Position numbers and translations under genes: made by a program
NCBI RefSeq assembly: GCF_021653975.1
Contig: NZ_JAJKFK010000006.1
Location: 62,001 to 126,000, forward strand
Source: Amycolatopsis sp. GM8
GTDB lineage: Bacteria > Actinomycetota > Actinomycetes > Mycobacteriales > Pseudonocardiaceae
Direction: 5' to 3'
Length of the DNA: 64,000 nucleotides
The notes under the pieces: model-generated
Seen by the model: only the letters and a program-made list of their open reading frames with translations
What the model was told of the DNA's origin: nothing
Databases searched by the model: none
Shown here: positions 53,387 to 62,358 of the stretch, piece after piece
How positions within the stretch are numbered: the first letter of the stretch is position 1
Layout: each line of letters opens with the position of its first letter

Positions 53387-53398
53387 AAGGAAAACGCC

Positions 53399-54739
53399 AT
53401 GAGCCGCAAGATCCATCTCGCCCTGCACCCCTACGGTGTGGGCGGCCCGGGCCAGCACGGCCTGTGGAAGGACCCCAGTATCGCGAAGAACGCCAGCATC
53501 GACATCACCTACTACATCCAGCAGGCACAGGCGGCCGAACACGCACTGTTCGACGCACTGTTCATTGTGGACAGTCAGTTCATCAACGCCACCTACCCGG
53601 CGCACTATCTCAACCGGCTGGAACCGCTGACCCTGCTGTCCGCGGTGGCCACCCACACCCGGCACATCGGGCTGGTCGGGACGGCGAGCTCGACCTACAA
53701 CTCGCCGTTCAACCTGGCCCGCCGGTTCGGCTCACTGGACCACATCAGCGGTGGCCGGGCCGGGTGGAACGTCGTCACCAGTTTCGACACCGGCACCAGC
53801 CGGAACTACGGCCTCGACGAGCACCTCGACTACACCACTCGGTACGGGCGCGCGCTCGAAGCGGTGGAGGTGATCCGCGGTCTGTGGGACTCCTATGAGG
53901 ACGACGCGTTCCCGGCCGACGTGGCGAGCGGGGTGTTCCTCGACCCGGCGAAGCTGCACGCGCTCAACCACGCCGGCGAGCACTTCCGCGTCGACGGCCC
54001 GCTCAACCTCTCCCGTTCGCCGCAGGGCCAGCCGGTGATCTTCCAGGCCGGGGTCTCAGAGGAGGGCCGCAACCTGGCCGCGCAGGTCGCCGAGGGCATC
54101 TACGCGCCAGGGGCCACGCTGGAGGACGCCCGCGCCTACTACGCCGACATCAAGCAGCGGACCGCCGCGGCGGGCCGGGACCCCGAGCACATCAAGATCT
54201 TCATCCACGGCGGCCCGATCGTCCGCGGCACCGACGAGCAGGCCCAGCGGCGCGCTCGCGAGATCTTCGAGGAGGACAACGACTTCGACCGCAACGTCGC
54301 GCTGCTCGGCCGTGCCTTCGGGGCGCACGATTTCAGCCAGTACGACCTCGACGCGCCGTTCCCCGACGTGGCCCACCTCGCGGAGAAGGGCGGTCGCACG
54401 GGCGCCGCGAAGATCATCGCGCGGGCACGCACCGAGAACCTCACGCTCCGCCAGGTCGCCGAGAGTTTCGGCGAGCGCAGGCAAACGCCGTTCGTCGGTG
54501 CGCCCGGCACGGTCGCCGACACGATCGAGAAGTGGTTCGCCGCGGGTACTTTCGACGGCATCAACCTCGCGTTCCGCAACAACGAGGACCTGGAGCGCTT
54601 CGTCGACGGCGTGGTGCCGCTGCTGCAGCAGCGGGGCCTGTTCCGCACCGAGTACGCGGGCACGACACTGCGCGAGAACCTGGGCCTGCCGATCCCGGCC
54701 AACCGCCACACCCGCGCCCGCAACCTGGTGGACGCGTGA
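53399..54739 (+). CDS. NtaA/SnaA/DszA-type FMN-dependent monooxygenase, second copy
   Basis: A 446-residue paralogue of the 46953-48296 enzyme, with the same order of motifs (GGPGQHGLWKDP, FIVDSQFINATYP, NRLEPLTLLSAVATHT, SLDHISGGRAGWNVVTS, DEHLDYTTRYGRALE). The flanking copies enclose the transporter genes, as if the first gene had been duplicated to the far side. Differences are spread over the sequence, so the two probably take different substrates or different steps. Stop overlaps the LLM gene (TGATG). Confidence 0.9.
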   Translation: MSRKIHLALHPYGVGGPGQHGLWKDPSIAKNASIDITYYIQQAQAAEHALFDALFIVDSQFINATYPAHYLNRLEPLTLLSAVATHTRHIGLVGTASSTYNSPFNLARRFGSLDHISGGRAGWNVVTSFDTGTSRNYGLDEHLDYTTRYGRALEAVEVIRGLWDSYEDDAFPADVASGVFLDPAKLHALNHAGEHFRVDGPLNLSRSPQGQPVIFQAGVSEEGRNLAAQVAEGIYAPGATLEDARAYYADIKQRTAAAGRDPEHIKIFIHGGPIVRGTDEQAQRRAREIFEEDNDFDRNVALLGRAFGAHDFSQYDLDAPFPDVAHLAEKGGRTGAAKIIARARTENLTLRQVAESFGERRQTPFVGAPGTVADTIEKWFAAGTFDGINLAFRNNEDLERFVDGVVPLLQQRGLFRTEYAGTTLRENLGLPIPANRHTRARNLVDA

Positions 54740-55770
54740 TGAGGCTCGGGTTCCTCACCCACGTCCAGGGGCACGGCGACGACTGGGTCCGGACCTACCG
54801 CAACGCGCAGGACTTGTTCGTCGCCGCCGACGAGCTGGGCTTCGACATCGGGTGGGTGGCCCAGCACCACGTCCCGGACGGTGGCGGTGGGCTGTCCTCG
54901 CCGTGGCCTTTCCTCGCGCACGCCGCGGCCCGCACCAGCCGGATCAGGCTCGGCACCGCGATCACCATCCTGCCGCTGGAAGACCCGGTCCGGCTGGCCG
55001 AAGACGTCTCGGTGGTCGACACGCTCAGCGGTGGCCGGGTCGAGCTCGGCGTCGGCAGCGGCGCCAGCGAGCTCGAGTACGCCGCGTTCGGCCGGGACGT
55101 CAGCCGCAAACGCGAGCTGACCACCGAGCATCTCGCGGTGCTGCGCACGGCGCTGGCCAACGAGGAGGCCGGCACCGAGGGCTTCACCATCCAGCCCCCG
55201 GCTACGGGATTCACCGACCGGATCTGGCAGGGCGTGTTCAGCGGGCCCGGCGCCGAATACGCGGCGGCCGCCGGCTCGAACCTGTTGCTCAACCGCGCGA
55301 CCTACGGTTACGACGCGCCGACCGACGAGGTGCAGCGCCCCTGGGCCGACACCTACCTGGCGGCGTGGCAGACACCGCGCGAGCCGCGGATCGGCCTGTC
55401 CCGGTTCGTCTTTCCCGCCGCGGACCGCCGCACCGCGCTGGCGCAGATCGGCGACGACGTCCAGCGCGCCGCGCACCGTTTCGGCGAGCGCGGCGCGTTC
55501 CCGCCGAACCTGGACCTCGACGGGGCGTTGCGGCGCTTCCACGCCTTCTACGGGCATCCCGACGAGATCATCGCCGAGCTGCGACGGGAACGCGTGCTGC
55601 CGGTCGCCACCGACCTGATCACCCAGTTCAACCCCGCCGTGCCGGACCACGACGCCGCGATCCGGGCGCTCGAGCTCATCGCGACCGAGATCGCCCCGGC
55701 CCTGGGCTGGCGGCCCGCAACCCAGTCCGCGACCCGGCCCGAGCCACAGCCCGAGCTACGAGGAGCGTGA
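54739..55770 (+). CDS. Luciferase-like monooxygenase (LLM class)
   Basis: A 343-residue TIM-barrel LLM enzyme (GFLTHVQGHGDDWVRTYRN at the start, DIGWVAQHH, RIRLGTAITILPLEDPVRLAEDVSVVDTLSGGR). This branch often uses FMN. It starts at ATG 54739 in TGATG overlap with the NtaA-type gene, so it acts in the same operon. Shorter than the NtaA-type proteins and not a paralogue of them. Confidence 0.85.
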   Translation: MRLGFLTHVQGHGDDWVRTYRNAQDLFVAADELGFDIGWVAQHHVPDGGGGLSSPWPFLAHAAARTSRIRLGTAITILPLEDPVRLAEDVSVVDTLSGGRVELGVGSGASELEYAAFGRDVSRKRELTTEHLAVLRTALANEEAGTEGFTIQPPATGFTDRIWQGVFSGPGAEYAAAAGSNLLLNRATYGYDAPTDEVQRPWADTYLAAWQTPREPRIGLSRFVFPAADRRTALAQIGDDVQRAAHRFGERGAFPPNLDLDGALRRFHAFYGHPDEIIAELRRERVLPVATDLITQFNPAVPDHDAAIRALELIATEIAPALGWRPATQSATRPEPQPELRGA

Positions 55771-55771
55771 G

Positions 55772-56527
55772 ATGAGCCGGTACACCGACTTTCCCGGACC
55801 CGACGGGCTGCGCGTGCGCGGCACGGTGCTCGTCGTGCCCGGCCGCGGCGAGACCCACGCGACCTACGCCCGGCTCGGCAGGCGGCTGGCGACCGATGCC
55901 TACCGCGTCCGGGTCGTCGACGCGCCCCGCATCGACGCCACCGACCTCGCGGGCTCGCTGGAGCGGTTCGCGGGCGAATTGACCGCGGCGGTCTCGCACC
56001 CCCAGCTGCCACGCCCACTCGTGCTGGCCGGCGCCGACACCGGTGCCGTCACGATCGCGGCGCTGGGCGCGCGGCGGGACGCGGGCGCCGCCTGGTGGCC
56101 GGACGCCGTCGTGCTCGCGGGACTGCCCGGCTACGCGGCCGGTGCGGCGAAGAGCTGGGACGAGGAACTCGACGCCCGGACCTCCTGCCCGGTGCACCGC
56201 GGTGTGCTGACCGGCGACACGTCCGTCGAGCGCGGCTCACTCGCCGTGGCGGTGCCCGAGGCGTTGCTCGACGCCGCCTACGCGGGCGCGGCCGAGATCC
56301 CGCACCTCGTCCTCGCCGGCGACGCGGATCCGCTCGCCGACCGCGAGACGCTCACCCGGGCCGTGAAGGCCTTGCCCTCGGCCCGCCTCGCGATCGTGCA
56401 CGGCGCGCACCACGACGTCCTCAACGACCTCCAGCACCGCTCGGTCGCCGCCGAAATCGTCACCTTCCTCGAGACGCTCAAGAACGGGCTCCTCCCGGTG
56501 GTCTCGATCGAGTCCAGTGCGTGGTGA
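55772..56527 (+). CDS. Alpha/beta hydrolase with Asp at the nucleophile elbow
   Basis: A 251-residue alpha/beta-hydrolase-fold protein. The nucleophile elbow reads G87-A-D89-T-G91, so an Asp replaces the usual Ser, as in dehalogenases and epoxide hydrolases. A histidine in HGAHHDVLND near the C-terminus completes the expected site; the oxyanion region is VVPGRGETHATY. The start is ATG 55772 with AGGAG upstream, two bases after the LLM gene. It may hydrolyse a product of the monooxygenases; the reaction is unknown. Confidence 0.8.
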   Translation: MSRYTDFPGPDGLRVRGTVLVVPGRGETHATYARLGRRLATDAYRVRVVDAPRIDATDLAGSLERFAGELTAAVSHPQLPRPLVLAGADTGAVTIAALGARRDAGAAWWPDAVVLAGLPGYAAGAAKSWDEELDARTSCPVHRGVLTGDTSVERGSLAVAVPEALLDAAYAGAAEIPHLVLAGDADPLADRETLTRAVKALPSARLAIVHGAHHDVLNDLQHRSVAAEIVTFLETLKNGLLPVVSIESSAW

Positions 56528-56537
56528 GCGCCGCGGT

Positions 56538-59138
56538 TCACAACAGGCCGCGCTGCCGGGCCACCACGATCGCCTGCCGCCGTGAGCTCGCGCCCAGCTT
56601 CCGGTACACGTTCCGCAGATGCGTCTTGACGGTGTTGGCGGACACGTAGAGCGAGGCCGCGATCTCGTCGACCGTGGCCAGCGAAGGAAGTTCGCGCAGC
56701 AGCTGGGCTTCCCGGGTGGTCAGCTCCGGTTCCACCGGCTGGCTCGGCGGCAGCGCGGCCAGCACGTCCGCGACGAACTCGTCGAGCCTGCCGAACCGGC
56801 CCTGCCGCACGACCAGCAGCTCGCGCACCTCCGCGCCGGTGTCCCAGAACGGGCGGATCATCCGGCGTGGTCCCGCGACCGCCACCGCGGCCCGCAGCGC
56901 GGAGTCGGCGTGCGGTTCGTCCCCGGCGCGGTGCGCGAGCACGGCCGCGAGGAGGTACGCCTCGATCCGGGTGGTGACCGCGCGGCAGCCCAGTTCGCCG
57001 TCGATGATCTTCTGCAGGTGCGCGCGGACGGCCGTCACCCGGCCCTGGTGCCAGAGCATCCGGGCGCGCATCAGCTCGACGTCGCCGGACTCGCCGAGCC
57101 ACATCGCGGCGCGGCGTTCCGCCTCGGCCGCCCAGCCGGGGCGGCCGAGACGCAGCGCCATCCGCTGCTCGATCGAGACCAGGTACGCGGCCAGCGCCGG
57201 CTGGACCGGTCCGTCCGTGCCGACCTCCGACCACAGCTGCCGCAGCCGCACGTGCGCCGCATAGGGATCGTCGCCGTGCTCGAAGTCGATGATCGCGCCC
57301 AGCGCCAGCGCGCCCAGCTCGACGACGCGGTCGTTGGTCGGCCCGAGCAGCTCCCGGGCCCGGCCGATATGGGCCTTGGCGGCTTTCTCGTCCAGCTCCT
57401 GATAGGCGACCCAGGCGCCGATCGTGTAGGCGTAACAGCGGGACGGCTGCGGCATGTGCTCGCGATGCCGCGCGAACTGGATCGCCTGCTCGGCGAGCCG
57501 TTTCGACCGGGGGAGATCGCCGCGGGCGGCCGCCACCCCGGCGAGATTGCTGAGGCAGTGCATCACCGCGACGTCGAAACCGTGCCGTTCGGACAGTCGC
57601 ATCGCCTGCTCCAGATCGCGCACCGCCGCGTCGTACCGGGCGAGCCAGAGTGCGGCTGTGCCGCGGTTGATCAGCCCGAGCACGGTCAGGTCCACGGCGT
57701 GCATCCGGCCGAGCCGCTCGTCGAGCTCGGTCATGCCGGGGAACAGCTGGCCCGTCAGCCGTGCCCAGTGGGTGCGCACGATGAGCTGCAGATCCCGCAG
57801 CGCGGTGTCACCGGAGTCCGGTATGGGCCCGGACAGCCCCGCGAGGCGCAGCTCCGCGGAACCCCGGTCGCCCAAGGCCATTTCGCCGAGTGCGAGTACC
57901 AGGCCGATCTCCGGCCGGGCCGCCAGTTCCGGGGACAGCTGCGCGTGCAGCTCGGTCAGGAGCCCGGCCTCGCCACTGAGCACGAAGGACAGTCCGTGTG
58001 CGCGCACGATCTTCGCGATCAGCTCCGGGTCACCGCCGCGCACCGAATGCGTCGCGGCCGTGACGGTGTCGCCGACCTTCAGCGACCAGCGTGCGGCGGC
58101 CGCGTGCAGTGAGGCCAGCACGACGGGCTGCCGGCTGGACAGGATGGTGTACAGATAGGACCGCAGGAACGGATGCAGCTGATAGGTGACCCCGTCCCGG
58201 TTCCGGATCACGAGATCGCCGTCCCGCTCCAGGTTTTCCAGCACCACCAAGGCGTCCGGGCACCCGGTCAGCGTGGCCGCGGCGGGCGCGGTGAACTCCT
58301 CGCAGACACAGATCCGTTCGAGAATGGCGCGCTCCCGTGCGGACAGGTCCGCCAGGACCTCACGCTCGAGGTAGTCCCGGACCGCGGGATCGGTCATCAC
58401 GACCTTCTCGTCCAGGACGGTGCGATCCCCGGTGCGGGTCATCGCGAGCGCGACCAGCCGGACGGTGGACGGCCAGCCCGCGGTCAGTGCCAGCACGCGC
58501 GCGATGTCCGGCCCGTCGAGGCTGATTCCCGCGTCCGCAAGGACTTCCGCCACTTCGTCTTCCTGGAGGGCGAGGTCGGCGGCCCGGATCTCGCACAGCA
58601 GGCCGGCGACCCGCAACCGGTGCAGCCCCACGGCCGCCTCGCGCCGGCCGGACAGGACCAGTCGCAAGGGGACGGGCAGCCACTGGGTCAGCAGCTCCAG
58701 CACGTGCAGCGCCGCCGGCTCGTGCAGCCGGTGGATGTCGTCGACCATCAGGAACACCGGGCTGTCCTGCTGCTCCAGGAGGTCCGCCAGTGCGGAGACC
58801 AGCGCGACCTCGCCGGCACGCTGGCGCGGCGGTCCGGGCGGCTCCGGCCGGTCGTCGACGGCGTTGCGGATCGCCGCGAGGACGGTCCGGCAGAAGGTCG
58901 CGGGATCGTTGTCCGACTCGTCGACGCGGATCCAGCCCACCCGGGAGCCCAGCCGGTGGGTCCAGGCCGACAGCAGCGCGGTCTTGCCGTAGCCGGCGGG
59001 TGCGCACACCGAAGTCACCGCGGGAGCGGACGTCCGCACATCCGGCATCTTGCTCCCGAGGCGTTCGCGGCAACGCGTTCCGCGTGGAATCTCCGGGACC
59101 GTGAGTTTTGCGACCGGAACGGTCTGCGTAATGAGCAT
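56538..59138 (-). CDS. Large LuxR-type regulator, MalT/LAL family
   Basis: An 866-residue regulator. Walker A is APAGYGKT (46-53), followed by an AAA-type/STAND domain with Walker B FLMVDDIH; the middle is made of repeated helices (TPR-like), and the last ~60 residues are a LuxR helix-turn-helix (LTTREAQLLRELPSL then TVKTHLRNVYRKLG). ATG 59138 follows GGGGGAGG closely; the open frame continues to a TTG at 59165. It may control the glycan locus, whose leader contains palindromes, but this is not shown. Confidence 0.9.
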   Translation of the reverse strand: MLITQTVPVAKLTVPEIPRGTRCRERLGSKMPDVRTSAPAVTSVCAPAGYGKTALLSAWTHRLGSRVGWIRVDESDNDPATFCRTVLAAIRNAVDDRPEPPGPPRQRAGEVALVSALADLLEQQDSPVFLMVDDIHRLHEPAALHVLELLTQWLPVPLRLVLSGRREAAVGLHRLRVAGLLCEIRAADLALQEDEVAEVLADAGISLDGPDIARVLALTAGWPSTVRLVALAMTRTGDRTVLDEKVVMTDPAVRDYLEREVLADLSARERAILERICVCEEFTAPAAATLTGCPDALVVLENLERDGDLVIRNRDGVTYQLHPFLRSYLYTILSSRQPVVLASLHAAAARWSLKVGDTVTAATHSVRGGDPELIAKIVRAHGLSFVLSGEAGLLTELHAQLSPELAARPEIGLVLALGEMALGDRGSAELRLAGLSGPIPDSGDTALRDLQLIVRTHWARLTGQLFPGMTELDERLGRMHAVDLTVLGLINRGTAALWLARYDAAVRDLEQAMRLSERHGFDVAVMHCLSNLAGVAAARGDLPRSKRLAEQAIQFARHREHMPQPSRCYAYTIGAWVAYQELDEKAAKAHIGRARELLGPTNDRVVELGALALGAIIDFEHGDDPYAAHVRLRQLWSEVGTDGPVQPALAAYLVSIEQRMALRLGRPGWAAEAERRAAMWLGESGDVELMRARMLWHQGRVTAVRAHLQKIIDGELGCRAVTTRIEAYLLAAVLAHRAGDEPHADSALRAAVAVAGPRRMIRPFWDTGAEVRELLVVRQGRFGRLDEFVADVLAALPPSQPVEPELTTREAQLLRELPSLATVDEIAASLYVSANTVKTHLRNVYRKLGASSRRQAIVVARQRGLL

Positions 59139-59464
59139 TCCCTCCCCCGATTGCACAGTGGACAAGGCTACGAGAACTTCCCGTATTTAAGTGCCATTGC
59201 TCTACCCAAACGACAGGTTGCCCCTCGAATGGATGACGGTTTCGCGGGTATTCACCCGCTTGGCGGAGTGTCTCGTACTGCTAGTGACCGCCCTTGCGAC
59301 GCCAAACTGCCCACTTTTGGGTAATGATTCACAGGAATGGGCACTATTAGTGGTGTATTCACCCGCCGCGGGTGAAGCACTCCGGCTCGGCTGCAGTGAG
59401 CATCCACGAATTGCCGAGGCCCATTTCGGGCGCATTCGAAACTTTTCACCGAGGAAGCACCGAA
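59139..59464. other. Divergent promoter region with repeated TATTCACCCGC
   Basis: 326 bases between the LuxR gene and the acetyltransferase gene, lower in GC than the rest. TATTCACCCGC occurs exactly at 59249-59259 and 59356-59366. The first is in an inverted repeat (GCGGGT 59244-59249 and ACCCGC 59254-59259); the second in a perfect one (TTCACCCG 59358-59365 and CGGGTGAA 59369-59376). TACCCAAA and TTTGGGTA also form a distant pair. No gene is supported. Confidence 0.55.
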
Positions 59465-60109
59465 ATGACCGCAACTCGCAGCCGGTCCGCGCGCCTGCAC
59501 ATCGTCGGGGCCGGCGGGCTGGGCCGGGAGACGCTCGACGCGGCCTTCGCATGTGGACACCGCCCGAGTGGTCTGGTCCTCGTCGACGACCACGTATCCC
59601 TCACCGAACTGCACGGTGTTCCCGTGCGGCGGCCGGAAGAATCGGCGGACGGGTGGTACGTGGTGGCGGTCGCGGACCCGGCGGTGCGCAGGTCGCTGTC
59701 CGAACGGATGCTGGGCCGCGGTCTGATCCCGTCCGTCGTGGTGCACCCCACCGCGACCGTCGCCCACGACGTCTCCGTGGCCGGCGGCTGCATCGTGCTG
59801 GCCAACACCTATGTGGCGACGGGCAGCCATGTCGCGGCCCACACCCAGGTGCAGTACAACGCGACCGTCGGGCACGACAGCGTGCTGCACGACTACGTCA
59901 CCGTGCTGCCGGGAGCGAACGTGGCGGGCCGTGTGGTGCTGCACGGCGACGTGACGGTCGGCAGCAACGCCTGTGTGCTGCCGGGGCTCGTGATCGGGGC
60001 GGGGACCTACATCGGCGCCGGCGCGGTGGTGACCGGGAACCTGCCCGCACGCCGTGTCGCGAAGGGGGTGCCCGCCCGGATGCACCCGCCCGCCGGCGGT
60101 AAGGTGTGA
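59465..60109 (+). CDS. NeuD/PglD-type sugar O- or N-acyltransferase
   Basis: A 214-residue protein with an N-terminal nucleotide-fold domain (HIVGAGGLGRETLDAA) and a C-terminal left-handed beta-helix of hexapeptide repeats (VVVHPTATVAHDVSVAGGCIVLANTYVATG through VKGVPARM-like end). This is the NeuD/PglD architecture, which acetylates UDP-amino sugars or sialic acids. ATG 59465 has GAGGAAG eight bases before it. It is the first gene of the glycan locus. Confidence 0.85.
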   Translation: MTATRSRSARLHIVGAGGLGRETLDAAFACGHRPSGLVLVDDHVSLTELHGVPVRRPEESADGWYVVAVADPAVRRSLSERMLGRGLIPSVVVHPTATVAHDVSVAGGCIVLANTYVATGSHVAAHTQVQYNATVGHDSVLHDYVTVLPGANVAGRVVLHGDVTVGSNACVLPGLVIGAGTYIGAGAVVTGNLPARRVAKGVPARMHPPAGGKV

Positions 60110-60282
60110 CTCCCACGCGGCCCGGGACCCCGGCTCGCCGTCGAAAACAGGGTGAAAACGCCCCCTGGTAACCGATCTCGCATCAGGTCATTCTGTGGCC
60201 CGCGCGGTCTCAGCGAATTCCCCACCCTTCCGGCCAGGCCCCAGCCGACTCAGATTCTCTTTCGACCGGCCGGAGGTAACTG

Positions 60283-61677
60283 GTGATCTTGCACGATTTT
60301 CCCCGAGTGGCCAGAAAAAGGTGGGCCGCGATCTTGCTCGGGTTCCTGTGCGGCCTCGGCGGGGCCGCTGTTCTCGTCTGGCGAACGCCGCCCGAATACG
60401 CCGCGCAGATAACGATCTATGTGCCCGCGCCCGAACAACGTATTGATTCCTACGCCCGCCTGCTCACCAGTGACCGGATAGGACAGGACGTGGCCGGGCG
60501 GCTCGGCCTGTCCATTCCCGGCGCGGAGATCGCGCGGAAACTCGACGCGTCCGCGGACCAGCTGTTGCTGACCGTCACCGCGACCGACCGGTCCCCGGTG
60601 CAGGCCCAGCGCATCGCGGACGCGTCCGGCGCCGCGTTCACCCAGCTCGTCGAGGACCTGGCACAGCCGGCGCCGGGTGACCGGCTCGTGGCCACCGTCG
60701 TGGCACCGGCCGCCCTGCCCGCTTCGCCGGTCAGCCCCGACCTCTCGCTCGATTTCGCGCTCGGCGCCCTCGCCGGGCTCGTCGCCGGGTGCGGGCTGGC
60801 CCTGCTGCGCGAAATCCGGCCCAGGATGGTGAAAACGGTGGACGACCTGGAGTCGCTCACCCGCGTGCCGGCCCTGGGCGTACTGGGCGACGACCCGCAG
60901 GCGCCACGGCTCCCGCTGACGGTGCGGGAACGTCCACACTCGCCCCAGGCGAACGCTTTCCGGGCGCTGCGGGGAAATCTGCAGTTCGTCGACGTGGACT
61001 CCGCGCGGAAGGTGATCACCTTCACCAGTGCGCTGCCGGAGGCCGGCAAGACGACCCTGCTGTGCAATCTCGCGATCGTGCTGGCCGCGGCCGGGCACCA
61101 GGTCGTGGTGGTCGAAGCCGATCTCGTCAGGCCGCGCCTGGCCGGCTGTCTCGGGCTCGACAAGGTGCCCGGACTGACCTCGGTGCTGTCCGGCCGGGTC
61201 ACCCTCGACCGGGCACTGCGCCCGTCCGCCGGTTCGCTGTTCGACGTCCTCGTCGCCGGCGCGGCCCCGCCCGATCCCCGCGGGTTGCTCGCTTCCGGGC
61301 GGATGCGCATCCTGCTGGGCGAACTCCGCTGCCGGTACGACATGGTGCTGATCGAGGCACCGCCGCTGCAGCCCGGCACCGGTGCCGCCGTGCTCGTGGC
61401 CGAGTGCGACGGCGCGCTGCTCGCCGTGCGGCACGCGAAAACCACGCGGCGCCAGATCAAAGCCGCGCTGGCCGAGCTGGGCACGACCGGTGCGCGGCTC
61501 TACGGCACGGTCCTGACCATGACGCCGGAGTCCGCCGAGGACACCGCCGGCGCGGACCCGCAGGCGACCATCCCGCTCGCGGCCGTCGCCCGCGTTCCGG
61601 CCGGGCAGGTGAACGGCCGCAAACGCGAACGCCCGGCCGGCGGGCTGCCGCGGAACGGGGCCGGGCACCGCCGCTGA
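60283..61677 (+). CDS. Wzc/CapAB-like polysaccharide co-polymerase and kinase-like protein without tyrosine tail
   Basis: A 464-residue membrane protein with helices at ~15-33 and ~156-176 and a cytosolic BY-kinase-like domain. Walker A is ALPEAGKTT (250-258) and Walker A' is VVVVEADLVRP (274-284); the usual DADLRRP has Glu at the first Asp. The C-terminal tail (GRKRERPAGGLPRNGAGHRR region) has no tyrosines, so the autophosphorylation cluster is missing. It starts at GTG 60283 with GGAGGT upstream. It probably regulates polysaccharide chain length. Confidence 0.85.
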   Translation: MILHDFPRVARKRWAAILLGFLCGLGGAAVLVWRTPPEYAAQITIYVPAPEQRIDSYARLLTSDRIGQDVAGRLGLSIPGAEIARKLDASADQLLLTVTATDRSPVQAQRIADASGAAFTQLVEDLAQPAPGDRLVATVVAPAALPASPVSPDLSLDFALGALAGLVAGCGLALLREIRPRMVKTVDDLESLTRVPALGVLGDDPQAPRLPLTVRERPHSPQANAFRALRGNLQFVDVDSARKVITFTSALPEAGKTTLLCNLAIVLAAAGHQVVVVEADLVRPRLAGCLGLDKVPGLTSVLSGRVTLDRALRPSAGSLFDVLVAGAAPPDPRGLLASGRMRILLGELRCRYDMVLIEAPPLQPGTGAAVLVAECDGALLAVRHAKTTRRQIKAALAELGTTGARLYGTVLTMTPESAEDTAGADPQATIPLAAVARVPAGQVNGRKRERPAGGLPRNGAGHRR

Positions 61678-61700
61678 CCATGCTGCCGGGGGGGCTTCTC

Positions 61701-62327
61701 ATGTCGGATCGGGAAACTACGGGGGCGTTCCGCATCCTGTTCGTCGGCACGACCAACGTGAGCCGGTCGCCCATCGCCGAACTGCTCGCCCGGCAGTTGC
61801 TCCGCACCGCGCTGGGCGCCGTGGTATCGCGGTTCGCCGTGTCGAGTGCGGGCACGGAGGCCGCACCCGGCACGCCCATGGACCACCGGGCGGTGCGAGT
61901 ACTGGCGTCACGCGGGCTCGACGACGACGCCAGGGCGTTCCAGTCGACCCGCCTTTCCGGACGGCAGATCCGCGGCGCGGATCTCGTGCTGACGGCGACC
62001 CGCCGGCAGGGCGCCGCCGTGCTCGCGCTCGAACCGGGCGCGCGCGGGCGGACCTTCTGCATGCTGGAGCTCGTCCGGTTGCTGCCCATGATCGACGCGC
62101 TGCGCCTGCCCCGCGATCCGCTGATCCGGGCGAGAGCGGCCGCCGAGTCCGGGCGGGAGCTGCGTGCCGCCGGCGCCCACCGCACCCCCGAGTCCGACGA
62201 CATTCCCGACCCGGCACGGCTTTCCGACTACGGCTACTCGGTTTCGGTGGCTCTCGTCGAATCCGCCGTCTATCGCTTCGTCAAGTTCCTCAAACCCGCC
62301 AGCAACCCGCCGGAGGTACCCGCGTGA
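61701..62327 (+). CDS. Low-molecular-weight protein-tyrosine-phosphatase homologue lacking the catalytic Cys
   Basis: A 208-residue LMW-PTP-fold protein. The P-loop reads V15-GTTNVS-R22-SP; normally the residue before T is the nucleophilic Cys (VCTGNICRSP), and both cysteines are replaced by Gly16 and Ser21. The general acid is kept (D170 in IPDP). Length is larger than the usual ~150 residues. ATG 61701 is chosen; ATG 61680 adds seven residues. It is probably an inactive phosphatase that binds phosphotyrosine proteins, or has another role, next to the Wzc-like gene. Confidence 0.85.
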   Translation: MSDRETTGAFRILFVGTTNVSRSPIAELLARQLLRTALGAVVSRFAVSSAGTEAAPGTPMDHRAVRVLASRGLDDDARAFQSTRLSGRQIRGADLVLTATRRQGAAVLALEPGARGRTFCMLELVRLLPMIDALRLPRDPLIRARAAAESGRELRAAGAHRTPESDDIPDPARLSDYGYSVSVALVESAVYRFVKFLKPASNPPEVPA

Positions 62328-62358
62328 GCACCTTCCCCGGTAGAGAAAAGGAAAATCG

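Noticed and set aside
56538..59138. LuxR gene as a quorum-sensing receptor
   Set aside because: It has a Walker A/STAND domain and TPR-like middle, not an autoinducer-binding domain; it is MalT/LAL type.
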